Source: Megalobrama amblycephala
Taxonomy: Eukaryota > Chordata > Actinopteri > Cypriniformes > Xenocyprididae
NCBI RefSeq assembly: GCF_018812025.1
Contig: NC_063051.1
Location: 7,296,396-7,360,395, forward strand
Direction: 5' to 3'
DNA length: 64,000 bases
A program made the position numbers and the translations under genes. Numbering within the stretch: the first letter of the stretch is position 1; the number at the start of each line of letters is the position of its first letter. Shown here piece after piece: positions 22,370-32,640 of this stretch. Below the pieces are notes generated by a model that was not told where the DNA came from, ran no database searches, and worked only from the letters and a program-made list of their open reading frames with translations.

Positions 22370-23053
22370 TTAAAGGTCCCGTTTTTCGTGTTTTTTTGAA
22401 GCTTTGATTGTGTTTATAGTGTGCAATATAACATGTGTTCATGTTTCGCGTGTAAAAAAACACAGTATTTTTCACATAATTTACTTATCTGTATACCGCT
22501 GTTTCCACTGTCATAAAAACAGGCTGATGACTTCCTTGTTCTATGAAGTCCCTCCTTCAGATATACGTAACGAGTTCTGATTGTGCCAGCGGTTCCTGTG
22601 TTGTGATTCGACAGCAGCTTAGCGAACCTTGCCCGGAAAGGTCACGCCTCTTACCATAACGTGGAGATGCACGCGCTCAGTGTTATTGTAAACATGTCTT
22701 TAATTTTACCCTATCAATTTGAGCCGGAATCAGACCCGGTGATTGGACTGCGGGATGAAAATAACAGCGTTTCGACGACATGGCGACAAACACACTCTAC
22801 AAACGCAACTCTTGTGTATTCCTGTGGGCAGAGGTTAGTCAAAAAACTGTTTTAGTGACGTCATTAAAGAAGGAAGTAGAGGGATGTAGTCCAAACTGGC
22901 CGTTCGATGTAGGCGACTTCTGTTAAATAAAATATCTCGCTTGGCATTGAACTTTGAGCTTTAAAATTTTACAGATTTTATTTATACTCTAACAACAACA
23001 TTACACACTAACTGAAGTTTGAAACATGGGATCACGAAGAACGGGACCTTTAA
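22370..23053 (+). mobile_element. 684-bp TTAA element with small PYQFEP reading frame
   Basis: TTAAAGGTCCCGTTTTTCGT at the left is mirrored by CACGAAGAACGGGACCTTTAA at the right, bordered by TTAA. It is nested in the hAT element at 21186-23155. It carries the reading frame at 22661-22855, described separately. TTAA target use fits Kolobok or piggyBac; no transposase is present. Confidence 0.85.
22661..22855 (+). pseudogene. Small transposon-borne ORF with LPYQFEPESDP motif
   Basis: The 64-codon frame contains MSLILPYQFEPESDP at codons 13-27, followed by an acidic/polar stretch and a Thr-rich segment. The PYxFEPE motif is one I recognise from many short fish proteins annotated as P2X7-like, where it precedes a Cys-rich zinc-binding domain. 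That Cys-rich domain is absent here. The frame ends soon after a likely splice donor (GAG|GTTAGT at about 22833), so this may be the first exon of a former two-exon transposon gene. It could equally be a decayed relic. Confidence 0.45.
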
Positions 23054-23163
23054 TATTATTTTAAGGTATGGTAGAGTTAAATTAACTACTCCGTACCCCC
23101 TTTTGTCACCTCACGTACCCCCAGGGGTACGTGTACCCCAGTTTGAGAAACACTGAGCTAAAC

Positions 23164-24240
23164 CACACGTCAAGTAAAATAATAATACTCTCATACTCTA
23201 TGAGGGTTTGTAGGACTGGGCCATAAATACTGTACATTACATATTTTCCCATTGCTGTATAAGGGATTTTTTCTTTCTTTCTTTTGATGATGATAAATAT
23301 ATTTGTACAAAATGGAAAGTATGTTTTGAATACTGTAGGTTTTGGACTTTTTCATTTAGCATTTAATTTTCCTTTTTTTTTTTTTTTTATAGAAGCATGT
23401 GTTAGAAGTTAAAATTTAAATGCTCAGATCTAATGTGTAAATATACTAAAACATCAAAAGTGTTAAATTACCAACTGCAAACCCTTAATTTAACTTCTGT
23501 TTAATTAGCACCAGCGATTACTCTGCGAATTTTGATATTTTTTGTTCAGAACTGAGATGATGCTGCATCATATACTGTTAATCATCTCACCTAAAAATAG
23601 TCAATTGCTTTGTGTGGAGTCTCACAGTAACATTTCTTTATATTATTTTATTTCCTCCGTTGTTTATCTTATATTTTAGGGTTGTCTAGAGACTTGATTT
23701 GATCTTAATGATGTGGCATTAGATTGTATAATGATGTGTTCATTCCTCCGAGCCACTTTCTTGTTTTTCTTCCTATACTGTAGAAGAAGAGCACAAGAGA
23801 GGCCACCCGGTAAACAAGGCTAAAAATAATGACTCCTAAGCAAGGTTTGATTCGGCCGGCTCTTTCTCCTTGTCCCACAGGAATTACTCTCTGAATGCAC
23901 ACGGCATTGCCTTGAATTTTTCCTTTTCTCTGTTCTCAGAAAAATACAAATACTTATTCAATGGCTTTTGTTTACTGAGTCATTGACTTTAGAGTCCACC
24001 TATACATGGATATAGTATTCCTTTCTGTACTGTGTGTGTGTGTGTGTATGTGCGTGTGTGTGTGTGTATACAGGGTGTGCATGTTGTTTATTGCTCAAAC
24101 AAGTTGTTTTTTGCACACAAAGAATCAATTTAGTAGTAAAGCTAAGGCCTTGTAGAGATTAAGATGCAATATAGTAGGGCTTTGCGTTATGATGGTTTAT
24201 ACCATAGAAATGGGTTCATATGGTAGATTTAGCAATGCCT
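23164..24240. other. No gene recognised; includes a (TG)n tract
   Basis: Unique AT-rich DNA with a T run at 23373-23389 and an interrupted (TG)n at 24031-24068. The segment 23690-23900 has even composition. No exon was seen. Confidence 0.4.
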
Positions 24241-24249
24241 TTTATATTG

Positions 24250-24495
24250 CTGTTCGAAAGTTTGAGGTTGGTAAGATTTTTTTTATATGTTTGTGAAAAG
24301 TCTCTTATGCTCTTCAAGGCTGCATTTATTTGGTCATTAATGTTGTAAAATATTATTATACAATTTAAAATATCTGTTTTCTGTTTGAACATATTTTAAA
24401 ATGTAATTTACTCCTCTGATGCAAAGCTGTAATTTCAGCATCATTACTTCAGTCTTCAGTGTCACATGATCCTTCAGAAATCTGTTGTAGTTTAT
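24250..24495 (+). mobile_element. MITE family A, truncated copy
   Basis: GCTGTTCGAAAGTTTGAGG is a decayed family A left end. It is followed by CTCTTATGCTCTTCAAGGC, TTCAGCATCATTACTTCAG and TCAGTGTCACATGATCC in the family order. It ends abruptly at about 24495, just before a hAT-type end. Confidence 0.8.
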
Positions 24496-24501
24496 ACATG
24501 A

Positions 24502-25266
24502 AGGGCTGGGCGATATGGCCAAAAAAAATTCATATCAGTTGATATCGATAATGATCACAATAAATCTTTATTTCTTTCAAGTTTAAAGGCAGATTTTTGC
24601 TACTAAGTGAAAGTTGTAGAAACCAGACCGTTAATTGTGGTTTTAGTTGGAATTTGTTTCACAAATCTGAGTATGATCAGCTGCCATTTGGCTACATATG
24701 GCTACATTTGAAATAACGAATTTGAGCGTGCAAAAGATGCGATAGACGCGAAACATTTAGTATAAATGCATAAATGCTATACCTTAAACACAAAAATACT
24801 GTAATTATATTCCATTACTCATTTAATACATTTAATGTCTACATTAATAATAAAATAAGATATGAATATCCCACATTTCTGCCTTGGTTCAGTTAGTTAC
24901 TACAGTAAATCCATGGCAAATGATGGCGACTGTATCGTTTCCTGTTTGTCAGCGCTGTTTCATCTGGCTGTAAACTAGTTTAAATCACCAAAACATTTGT
25001 GTTTTTTGCTGAATTCAAGCACTTCTCACTGGATCTCACAGCGATGTTTAGTGGTCACGTGACCGAGACCGATCAGAGTAAACGCATTTGCTCCAGTAAG
25101 CTCGCTCTGCCGTTTGAACTTTGAGCCGAGCGGATAAATGGTCCATGTGGTGTGCCGTTCAAATGAGTTTTGTTCCGCTTTTGGCGCATTAACATTATCA
25201 AACATTTATCGAACTCTTGATATCGTTCTATCGAGGAAAATTATATTGCAATAATTATCGTTCTAT
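24502..25266. mobile_element. hAT-type element of the GGGCTGGGCGATAT class, right end lost
   Basis: The left end AGGGCTGGGCGATATGGCC matches the end class seen inverted at 31430-31450 and 33205-33226. The right portion ATTGCAATAATTATCGTTCT approaches the expected inverted end, but the terminal CCCAGCCCT is missing. No transposase was seen. Confidence 0.65.
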
Positions 25267-25289
25267 ACACTTTTTGTGCACAAAATAGA

Positions 25290-25440
25290 CGCTGAACAGT
25301 CAAAACGTGCCATCTAAGAAGCGTTGCGTGACCATCTGTTTCGGTCACTGATTTCGGCCCTCCAAAACCATTTCTGCCGAAATCGAAAATAGCTGTTTCC
25401 GCCGAAAATTTTCGGTAGCTGAAATTTCGGTGCATCCCTA
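25290..25440. mobile_element. Right-end fragment of a second hAT-type family
   Basis: GAAATTTCGGTGCATCCCTA closes the fragment, and the inner sequence is built of repeated CCGAAA/TTTCGG words (for example TTTCTGCCGAAATCG, CCGCCGAAAATTTTCGG). This end type, TAGGGATGCACCGA read on the minus strand, is a familiar hAT end in vertebrates. The left half is absent. Confidence 0.6.
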
Positions 25441-25559
25441 ATAAATTCACCATACAGACCAGATGCTTGTTTAAAACATACAGTATTCCAGACTTTTTTA
25501 GCTTCAGTGGGGGAATGTATATCCCTCATAAAAAGGGTGCAAATGACTTCTGTTTTTTG

Positions 25560-25745
25560 AAGATTAAATTTACATAAAAATTACACTTCAGTCGTCATTT
25601 ACTCTTACTCATGTTGTTCCAAGCCTGTAAGACTTTCCTGTCCTTCTGTGGAGCATAATAGAAGATATTTCGAAAAATATATATTTTTTGTCCATTCAAC
25701 TCCATTGTTTTGTGTTCCACAGCAGAAAGAAATGCAAATGTTTTG
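25560..25745. mobile_element. Decayed MITE family B fragment
   Basis: Words ATTTACTCTTACTCATGTTG, TTCCAAGCCTGTAAGACTTTC and TGTGGAGCATAATAGAAGAT follow the order of family B/E elements (compare 45520-45600). Terminal repeats are lost. Confidence 0.5.
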
Positions 25746-27282
25746 GATCAACATGCTGGTGAATGATGACATCAAAACGCAGTAAATGCTGGTACTGCGG
25801 CGCTACAAAACGGCAGTAATATCCAAGCTTGCAAACTGCAGATGGGCTCTATTACAGGGTAGTGACATTTAGAATTATGATTCATAAGTGAGTACTATGC
25901 ACAACTGTGTGGCTATTCTTTGATAACTGTAGCTTTTGACTCAAGCTTTTAAGTGCCTTTCAAGTTTAAAGACTTCCCGGAATTCTTACGGTAGACCGGC
26001 TAAAGCATTTCCTGTGATGTAAAAATGGAGCTGTAGGATGACAGAGTATGCTTTTGTTAAGGTGACGCTCACCTCCCTGTAGGTTTGATCCATTTGAGAG
26101 CCTGTCTTGCTTGTGTTCTCCACCATCAAATTGAAACAGCTTCGTTTCCCCAAAGCTGAGACATCCGCGGATCAAGCCATCTCGCCTGTTCTCTACCGCC
26201 GGGCCTGGTCTCTTTCACAGCCCCAGCTGAAGACTTGACAATGGCGTGACGTTGTTCGCATACCTGCCGTGTCAAAAGATAAAAGCCTCTCGTCTTTGTG
26301 GCGTCTGAATACAGATTGCTGTGCGGTGGCACTCTCCATTCTCTGACCTCCTGCCCAGGCATCTGCCGTGTTTTTGCGCTAATGAATTGCCTTTTCGTAA
26401 TTAGAAATGTCACGTTCTTCTCGCAGACAGATAAGCCAAAATGACAGCTAATAAATAAAAGCCGGAGAAACAGAAAAAGCACGGGGTCTTCTGGATTAGA
26501 GAACAGATGCTAGGGCTGCTTGTGTCGTGCTGCATTTTCCCAGTGTTTGGCGGAAGCCCGTGAGGAACATTGCCAACCGATTAACAGCTTCGTTTGGCAG
26601 ATTCGTTGTTTTCGCACCCTCTGATGTGAAACACAAAGGAAGTATGACATCACAGAAAGCTTGACGGGAACACGCGGAACTGTGTCTGAAGGCTAGTTTC
26701 GCCCGCTTTATTCGTGAGTTGCCCTCTCCAGCTTTGCGCCGTCTAATCTTCGCCCAAACTTTTGAGAAGAATGTCAAAGTTCATTGATCTCGTTTCAGGT
26801 CTGAGTACAGCTGCGCAACGTCTTGAAAGAAAAATCTGATCGTTAAAGTTCATTGATTCTATTCTAACTTGAGAAAGACAAGAGGTGCGCTCTGAGCTCA
26901 CCTCCAAACCTCTTCAAACCTCCTGCATCATCTCGACTAGCTCACCTTCACCACATCACTGGTTAACATTCAGCTCACCGTCAGTTCCAGCCTGACAGGT
27001 CACAGCCTAACTGAGAATTAAAGATTTGTTTCTCTGCAAGGATGGAATATCTTCTTTCAAGCTAATGAGAGGGGCTTAGGGCATTCCTGTCCTGTAGAAA
27101 CATCCTTTGCATACTCATCCAGAGGGCTAGCAGTGCCTGCGGTCTAAGGGTCGATGAACCGTTCGTGGTGCCACCTGAACTTCAAGGCTGTCATAAGGCC
27201 TTTCTTCTGAAGTGGATAAAGAATTATGGTACTACTGGATCATGTTGTATCATGTTGCTTCTTGGTATTTCAGTGCAAAACC
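25746..27282. other. Long unique block, candidate conserved noncoding DNA
   Basis: From about 25960 to 27160 the sequence has even composition, frequent CpG and no simple or dispersed repeats recognised, unlike most of the window. Minus-strand frames of 118 codons (26126-26482) and 93 codons (26496-26777) overlap with frames elsewhere and show no domain or splice logic. Candidate enhancer region; an untranslated exon cannot be excluded. Confidence 0.35.
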
Positions 27283-27533
27283 CTGTGTTCTTTGGAACAC
27301 AATTTAGGATATTTTTGATGAAATCCGAGAGGTTTTTTTTATCCCCCATGGAAAGGGGATAAAAAAACTGCGTACGGTAATTACGTTGCTTTCTATGGGG
27401 GATAAAAAAAAAACTCTCAGATTTCATTAAAAATATCTTAATTTGTGTTCCGAAGATGAACGAAAGGTTTGGAACATCATGAGGGTGAGTAATTAATGAC
27501 ATAAATTTCATTTTTGGGTGAACTAACCCTCTA
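27283..27533. mobile_element. MITE family E, right-hand copy
   Basis: The inverted halves TTTTTGATGAAATCCGAGAG and CTCTCAGATTTCATTAAAAA flank a second stem of TATCCCCCATGG and CCATAGAAAGC-like words. It ends GGGTGAACTAACCCTC. The left terminal GGGTTAGTTCACCC is missing. A shorter complete copy is at 45488-45768. Confidence 0.75.
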
Positions 27534-27929
27534 ACTACAGTAGTGGCCAAAAGTAAAAGTATTTGTTTTTTATGACTGTACAAGTTCGATTAAACAATCA
27601 AAATATGGGGAAAATATTTTACATTTTTCTGACAATTTTTTTTTTTTTTTTTCCGAAAAAAAGCCAACTACAAATACAGGTTTTATTTTACTATGCAAAA
27701 AAGCATAGAAAAGCAAAAAGTTCACAAGAAAACTTTGACTACAACATAATCAGTTACTAATACTTTGTTGGTTCTCTCATGTGTTCATCATTTCTTTATA
27801 TGACAACCTGGCTAAAGATTATGTCTGCACAACATGGCATGTTTCATTGTGTTATCACAAATAAAACAATGGAGTCCAAGAACAGCTACGTAATATGATT
27901 ACAAAATCTGTAACAAATTTTTAATGTTT

Positions 27930-29200
27930 AAAGCTGCAGTCCGTAACTTTTGGCGCTCTAGCGGTTAATAAATGACGAGTCATGCAAGTACTGTACTACT
28001 CCACAGTAGGGATCGACCGATATGCATTTTTCAGGGCCGATGCCAATACCGATTATTACAGATCAAGGAGACCGATAACCGATATTTTGAACCGATATGT
28101 GTCTAGTGTAAAAATGAAAATTAATGTCAAAATTAAGAATTAAAAGGCCTCTGATTATTGACAATTTACGTTATTAGCATAGGGTTATTAGTCAAATGAG
28201 AGAGCGCGGCCGCGGAGATAACTAAATCAGGAATAGGGAGCTCGCGTCGCGTCAGGGCGTCAGAGCTCGCGCTTGATGCCCTTTCAGCTCTTCAAAATTG
28301 CATAATGGTAATTCTGAATCTGTATGATAAATTATTTTGCAATCATGTTAGAATAAAGCAATATTTCTCCAAATATGCGCAATTTTTTTTGACTAAGAGC
28401 CCTAACGGAACGGACGCTGTTCAGTGAAGCTATGTGAACAACACAAAAAAAACCCCGCAGCAGACGTGAGTGAATTCATTCGTGTTGATAATCTATTCAC
28501 AATATAACGTTAAGTTGGCCGAATGGTGAGAGAAGTAGGTTTTAGTTTCACTATCTCAGCACTGATGTGATGATCCATTAAAGCATATCACTGCAATGAC
28601 GGACATTGACCGGGAATTCACAGTATAATAACTGAACGGGGCTTGTCATCATAAATCGATTATATTTAGGTGTTTTGCAACTTCAGTGTAGTGATTTATT
28701 GCAACTTCAGGAACGTTTACTGCATTCTTACCTTCGAGAGATAACTTATTGATGTGTGATGATGATCACTGAAGCAGCTCCTGTGCTTTCGGTGGGAGAG
28801 CAGAACATTTTCCAGCCACGCCAGCCGTATTGATTGGCCAGGCTCGTGACTCCCAACAAATCAGACGGACGATGGGCGGGGCTTAGTCTAGGCCACAGAG
28901 CGGTGCGCTCTGACTGAGGTGGCTGGATCAGTGGCAGATCGCGCATTTCAAAATAAAATGGTTTTATCGGCAAATCGGTAACAATAAAAATGCTTAATAT
29001 CGGCGCCGATAATCGGCCACGCCGATAATCGGTCGACCCCTACTCCACAGTGGTACGACCTGATCCAGTCTTAAATAGTCCGAAAATAAACACTTATTAT
29101 AGGCATACCATAGTGATTCGGGATAAGACATGATATACTCGCTCATTATATAATTTTTGTAAATTTTGAACACAAAAAAAAAGTTATGGACAGCAGCTTT
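27930..29200. mobile_element. Element F nested in G
   Basis: AAAGCTGCAGTCCGTAACTT at the left is mirrored by AAGTTATGGACAGCAGCTTT at the right, with two mismatches. Excluding the hAT inside, it is about 230 bp. The sequence between includes CTCTAGCGGTTAATAAATGA. Confidence 0.8.
28007..29042. mobile_element. 1,036-bp hAT-type element with perfect 8-bp duplication, nested in F
   Basis: It starts TAGGGATCGACCGATATGC and ends TAATCGGTCGACCCCTA, inverted with few mismatches. Both flanks are CTCCACAG (27999-28006 and 29043-29050), the hAT target-duplication length. Ends are rich in CCGATA/TATCGG words. Short reading frames inside show no transposase, so it is nonautonomous. Confidence 0.92.
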
Positions 29201-29348
29201 ACTGTCAGTTTTCCTAATCCGGACATCACTTTTGGCCACTACTGTACATGCAGTTTTGTTTAACCCTGCAATTTAGTTGCACTATTTTATCATTTATTTT
29301 ATTTTCCAACCATCTGTTCATTCTCCAAACTGAGTATTCTTTGACAGA

Positions 29349-29411
29349 GTACGGGGATGCTGGAGCCTATCCCAGCATTTTGGGCCCAAGGCGGGGAACA
29401 CCTTGGACAAA
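29349..29411. repeat. Fragment of a widespread fish repeat
   Basis: GGAGCCTATCCCAGCATTTT and AAGGCGGGGAACACCTTGGAC are words I recall as a very common teleost repeat unit of unclear class. It abuts the (ATTTT)n tract. Confidence 0.4.
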
Positions 29412-29497
29412 TTTTATTTTATTTTATTTTATTTTATTTTATTTTATTTTATTTTATTTTATTTTATTTTATTTTATTTTATTTTATTTTATTTTAT
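29411..29497. repeat. (ATTTT)n microsatellite
   Basis: About seventeen ATTTT units. The 96-codon frame through it (29248-29538) translates as ILFYF repeats and is not a gene. Confidence 0.95.
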
Positions 29498-30660
29498 CTT
29501 TTGTTCTATCTTTTTATTTATTTTATGAATTAAATTAAATTGAAATGTAATGTAAATTGTCAGTCTTTACTCACCTTCATGTCATTTCAAATCCATATGG
29601 CTTTCTTTTTTCCAGAGGAAAGACCATTTCATTCTTACTTACTTTAATGCTTTTTTTTTAACAATAAAAGTAATTTTCTTTTTTTTTCCTTTTTTTTTTT
29701 TCAAATTGCAATTACATTTTCAGGCATATTTGCATTGTTACCTGATTTGCATAATTCCTTTATTGAACTGTGTGCTAAAACAACGTCAGCGAGTGCATCT
29801 AAACAGCACCGTTAGCCAACGCAATGTATTCTTGATGAGATGTAGATGCCCATCATTATGTAATGTCCTGTAAGTTCAAAATCAAATCAACCTTCTTTTT
29901 GTAAAATATGATAATTGCTGATGAATTGATTGCTCAAAATGACAAATGTGCAGATTTTTCTCAGAACAACAGAGCTGCAAAATACCAGAGAAATACTAAT
30001 TATGCTAAAAATGAACCCACGGCTCACAAACTGTTCACGGCGGGAGAATGCTAAATTTGCTGCAGTCTTTTGTTTATTTGATTCGTCAGTTTCCCCTGTT
30101 GTTTGCAGATGCAGTTCTGGAGGAAAAAAAAAAAAAAATCCAAAATAGGTTGGGAATTTTGCTGCTGTGCACAGCTACATTATGTTCTGCCTCCAATTCC
30201 AAAGAGTTAGATGTTATGCCTGATACATTCTAATGCTAGTATGCTAATATGCTTCGGGTTTGTTGCTGTCAGGAAATGAAAAACGGTTGGTCACACACTG
30301 AACTGTTTCCCTCACCTTATCTCTGAGCCTGGCCACAATACAGTAATGAAAACCGCAGGCTGTTCCTTTCAGAGCTCGACTTTCTTACGGTGATAAGGTA
30401 GATGTGAATACAATGTGAAAGGCTAATGGATGAAGATGTCCAACAGGTTCATGCTGTCATGCGACTGAATTAAATAATGCCACCATAAATCAAGGAACGC
30501 TGCCATAAAACTATAAGTCTTTGTCATTGTACTGACACGCACACAGCAGAAGACTGCTCAGGCTTTTTGTGTATTCTGCAGAAATATTCACCATGATGAA
30601 GAAACATCTTAAGCTTACCATTATCCAAGCAAAGGTATTTTTTAGCTTTGACTATGGAAA
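29498..30660. other. No gene recognised
   Basis: Contains a family B-like scrap at 29565-29630 (TCACCTTCATGTCATTTCAAA) and T-rich runs. The rest is unique and AT-rich. Confidence 0.4.
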
Positions 30661-30722
30661 GAAGGTGTGGGTGATATAACCAAAATCATATTTCACAAAA
30701 TGAGAATTTTTTTTCATGATAA

Positions 30723-30803
<81 letters not shown>

Positions 30804-31450
30804 AATATATTCTTTTTATTTTATTTTTTGTTATTAAAGATAAGAACAAAGAAGCAAATTACAAACAATAAGACAAATACTATATAACAAATTAAGTACA
30901 ATAGGTTTATTTAACATAGAAATGGTACAAAAATTGAATAATCAAATGTAAAAATAAAATACTGCATAGTCTTCGTTGTATGTATTAAATATAAATTTAT
31001 TTTTTATTAAAGCTACAAAAGTTATTCAATCAAGAGCAGTAAGTTATTTTCTCTTTTGTTTGATTCACATTAATTACACAGAGCAGCAGGTTTATTAGGC
31101 TGCTGTCACTTTAAGACTGAATGCACAGATCCATTATACTGATACACGCCCATTTACACCCTACTGTTTACTTTCACTTGAGACATAACCGACTGTGTTT
31201 ACATGAATACTCCACACGAATGGCATTTTGACATATTTGTGTGTGTATTCAACCATTCAAGTGCAATAAATGACGTAAAAAGGGAAATGAATTCACGATC
31301 GTATGTGACTGTCTGTGCGCACGCTTCAGCAGTGTGCCAGTCAGCATTCTTTTTCACAGCATAACGTGATATACACAATATAGCAAAATCTCTAACAATA
31401 GACATTTTATACCATCGCCACAATATATATCGTCATACCGCCCAGCCCTA
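30661..31450. mobile_element. hAT-type element with internal (TA)n
   Basis: The right end ATATATCGTCATACCGCCCAGCCCTA is the inverted GGGCTGGGCGGTATG-type hAT end; the left end GAAGGTGTGGGTGATATAACC is a decayed partner. Its interior 31085-31330 is similar to 58405-58600 (both with GACTGTGTTTA and AAGTGCAA words), so at least two related copies exist here. Confidence 0.7.
30725..30800. repeat. (TA)n microsatellite
   Basis: About 38 TA units within the hAT-type element. Confidence 0.95.
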
Positions 31451-32513
31451 ATGGAAAGAATTCCCGGACTTATATGATGTAATCGTAACAACCAAGAATG
31501 GAGCTGTTGCACAAATAAATAAAAAAGACTTTATCTATCTAAGGAATATTTTAGCTTGCTGTTTTCGCTTTATAGACACAGATGTATATGTCTCTGCATG
31601 ACACAAGATAACTCGCTGAGGTGAGGACATGGAGTATAGGAGGTTATTTGAGATCACGCAAATGGAGATTACGTTCGTTTAGGGTTAGTCTAATTCTTGC
31701 ATTCGTGATAATAGCAAAGTGAAATAAAGGGAGGTTTGGGGGGTTTACTCATCAGTTTTGTTTTGTTTTCAGGCACTGCCTATCAGAGATTATGGATCTT
31801 AACTAGGTTTTTACTTTGTCAATAAGAATGATCTTGTGCTATTTTGAGCGTTTGCTTGACAAATGATTCGGGCATTCAATGAAATTCATTTACTTTATCT
31901 TTTGGATGGAAGGGCTTATCGTCTTCACGTTAAATGTAAAATCAGATAAGCCCTCTGGAAATAAATCTGTAGAGAGCACATTATATTTATGGATTTTCAA
32001 AATACAATTTTATAGCTTCTGTCTGTACCATGAGGAATTTAGTTCAGTATTTATTCTAGTAAATATTTGGCTGTACCGTTTCATAGTAAGAGATCTGATG
32101 GAATAAAAAAATGACTTTCCATTTGCATTTGTTTCTTTATTTTATTTATTTATTGCATTTAGGCCTGAAAGTTTCTCTTTAAGTCAATCACTTCTAGATA
32201 CACAACCTCGGGTGAACACAACTCAATGGGACACAAAAGGAGTTATTTATAGCTTTATAGCTTAAAGTCCAAGCTGTTCTTTTCCACACAATGAAAGTAA
32301 ATGGTGACATGGCTGTCAACAAGATTTTCAGTGAACAATGACTTCAATTCGATATCATCAACACTGTGCGCAACAATACAGTCAGAAGACTTTTCAATCT
32401 ACAAATCACCATAATTTACCATGGAATTACTGTAGTAACGCTAACTGCACCACGGTATGGTGGCAGAAATGTGGGATATTCATATCAAATTTTATTATAT
32501 TATTAATGTACAC
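31451..32513. other. No gene recognised
   Basis: AT-rich, with frames of 75 codons (31879-32106) and 64 codons (32338-32532) that lack domains and splice context. Confidence 0.4.
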
Positions 32514-32640
32514 GGTAAAAATGCTGGGTTAAAAACACACAAAGTTGGGTTGTTTTAACCTAGTGGTTGGGTTAAATGTTTGCCCAACCTGCTGGGCAGT
32601 TTTATTTAACTCAACTATTGTTTAAAAATTACTGTATTGC
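32514..32640. mobile_element. MITE family H, left half only
   Basis: AAAAATGCTGGGTTAAAAAC and GGTTGGGTTAAATGTTTGCC followed by AACTATTGTTTAAAAATTAC match the left half of the complete element at 57024-57475. Confidence 0.75.

Larger units (their letters stand above)
21186..23155. mobile_element. hAT element (Charlie-type ends) with perfect 8-bp duplication and two nested elements
   Basis: It starts CAGTGGTTCTCAAACT and ends AGTTTGAGAAACACTG, inverted with one mismatch, and these ends closely resemble the Charlie branch of hAT transposons. The 8-mer AGCTAAAC flanks both sides (21178-21185 and 23156-23163). GTACCCC words follow each end. Two younger elements are nested inside at 21414-21746 and 22370-23053. 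The remaining own sequence (about 950 bp) shows no transposase. Confidence 0.9.
27538..29244. mobile_element. TA-flanked element G, outermost of a three-level nest
   Basis: It begins TA-CAGTAGTGGCCAAAAGT and ends ACTTTTGGCCACTACTG-TA, perfect inverted ends with TA duplication as in Tc1/mariner elements. Own sequence is about 27538-27929 and 29201-29244. No transposase remains. It sits directly against the right end of a family E MITE. Confidence 0.85.

Noticed and set aside
26126..26482. 118-codon minus-strand ORF
   Set aside because: No domain or splice context; overlaps other open frames in a repeat-free block.
27224..27583. 119-codon minus-strand ORF
   Set aside because: It crosses a family E MITE and the start of element G; not a gene.
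29248..29538. 96-codon ORF
   Set aside because: It is the translation of the (ATTTT)n repeat.
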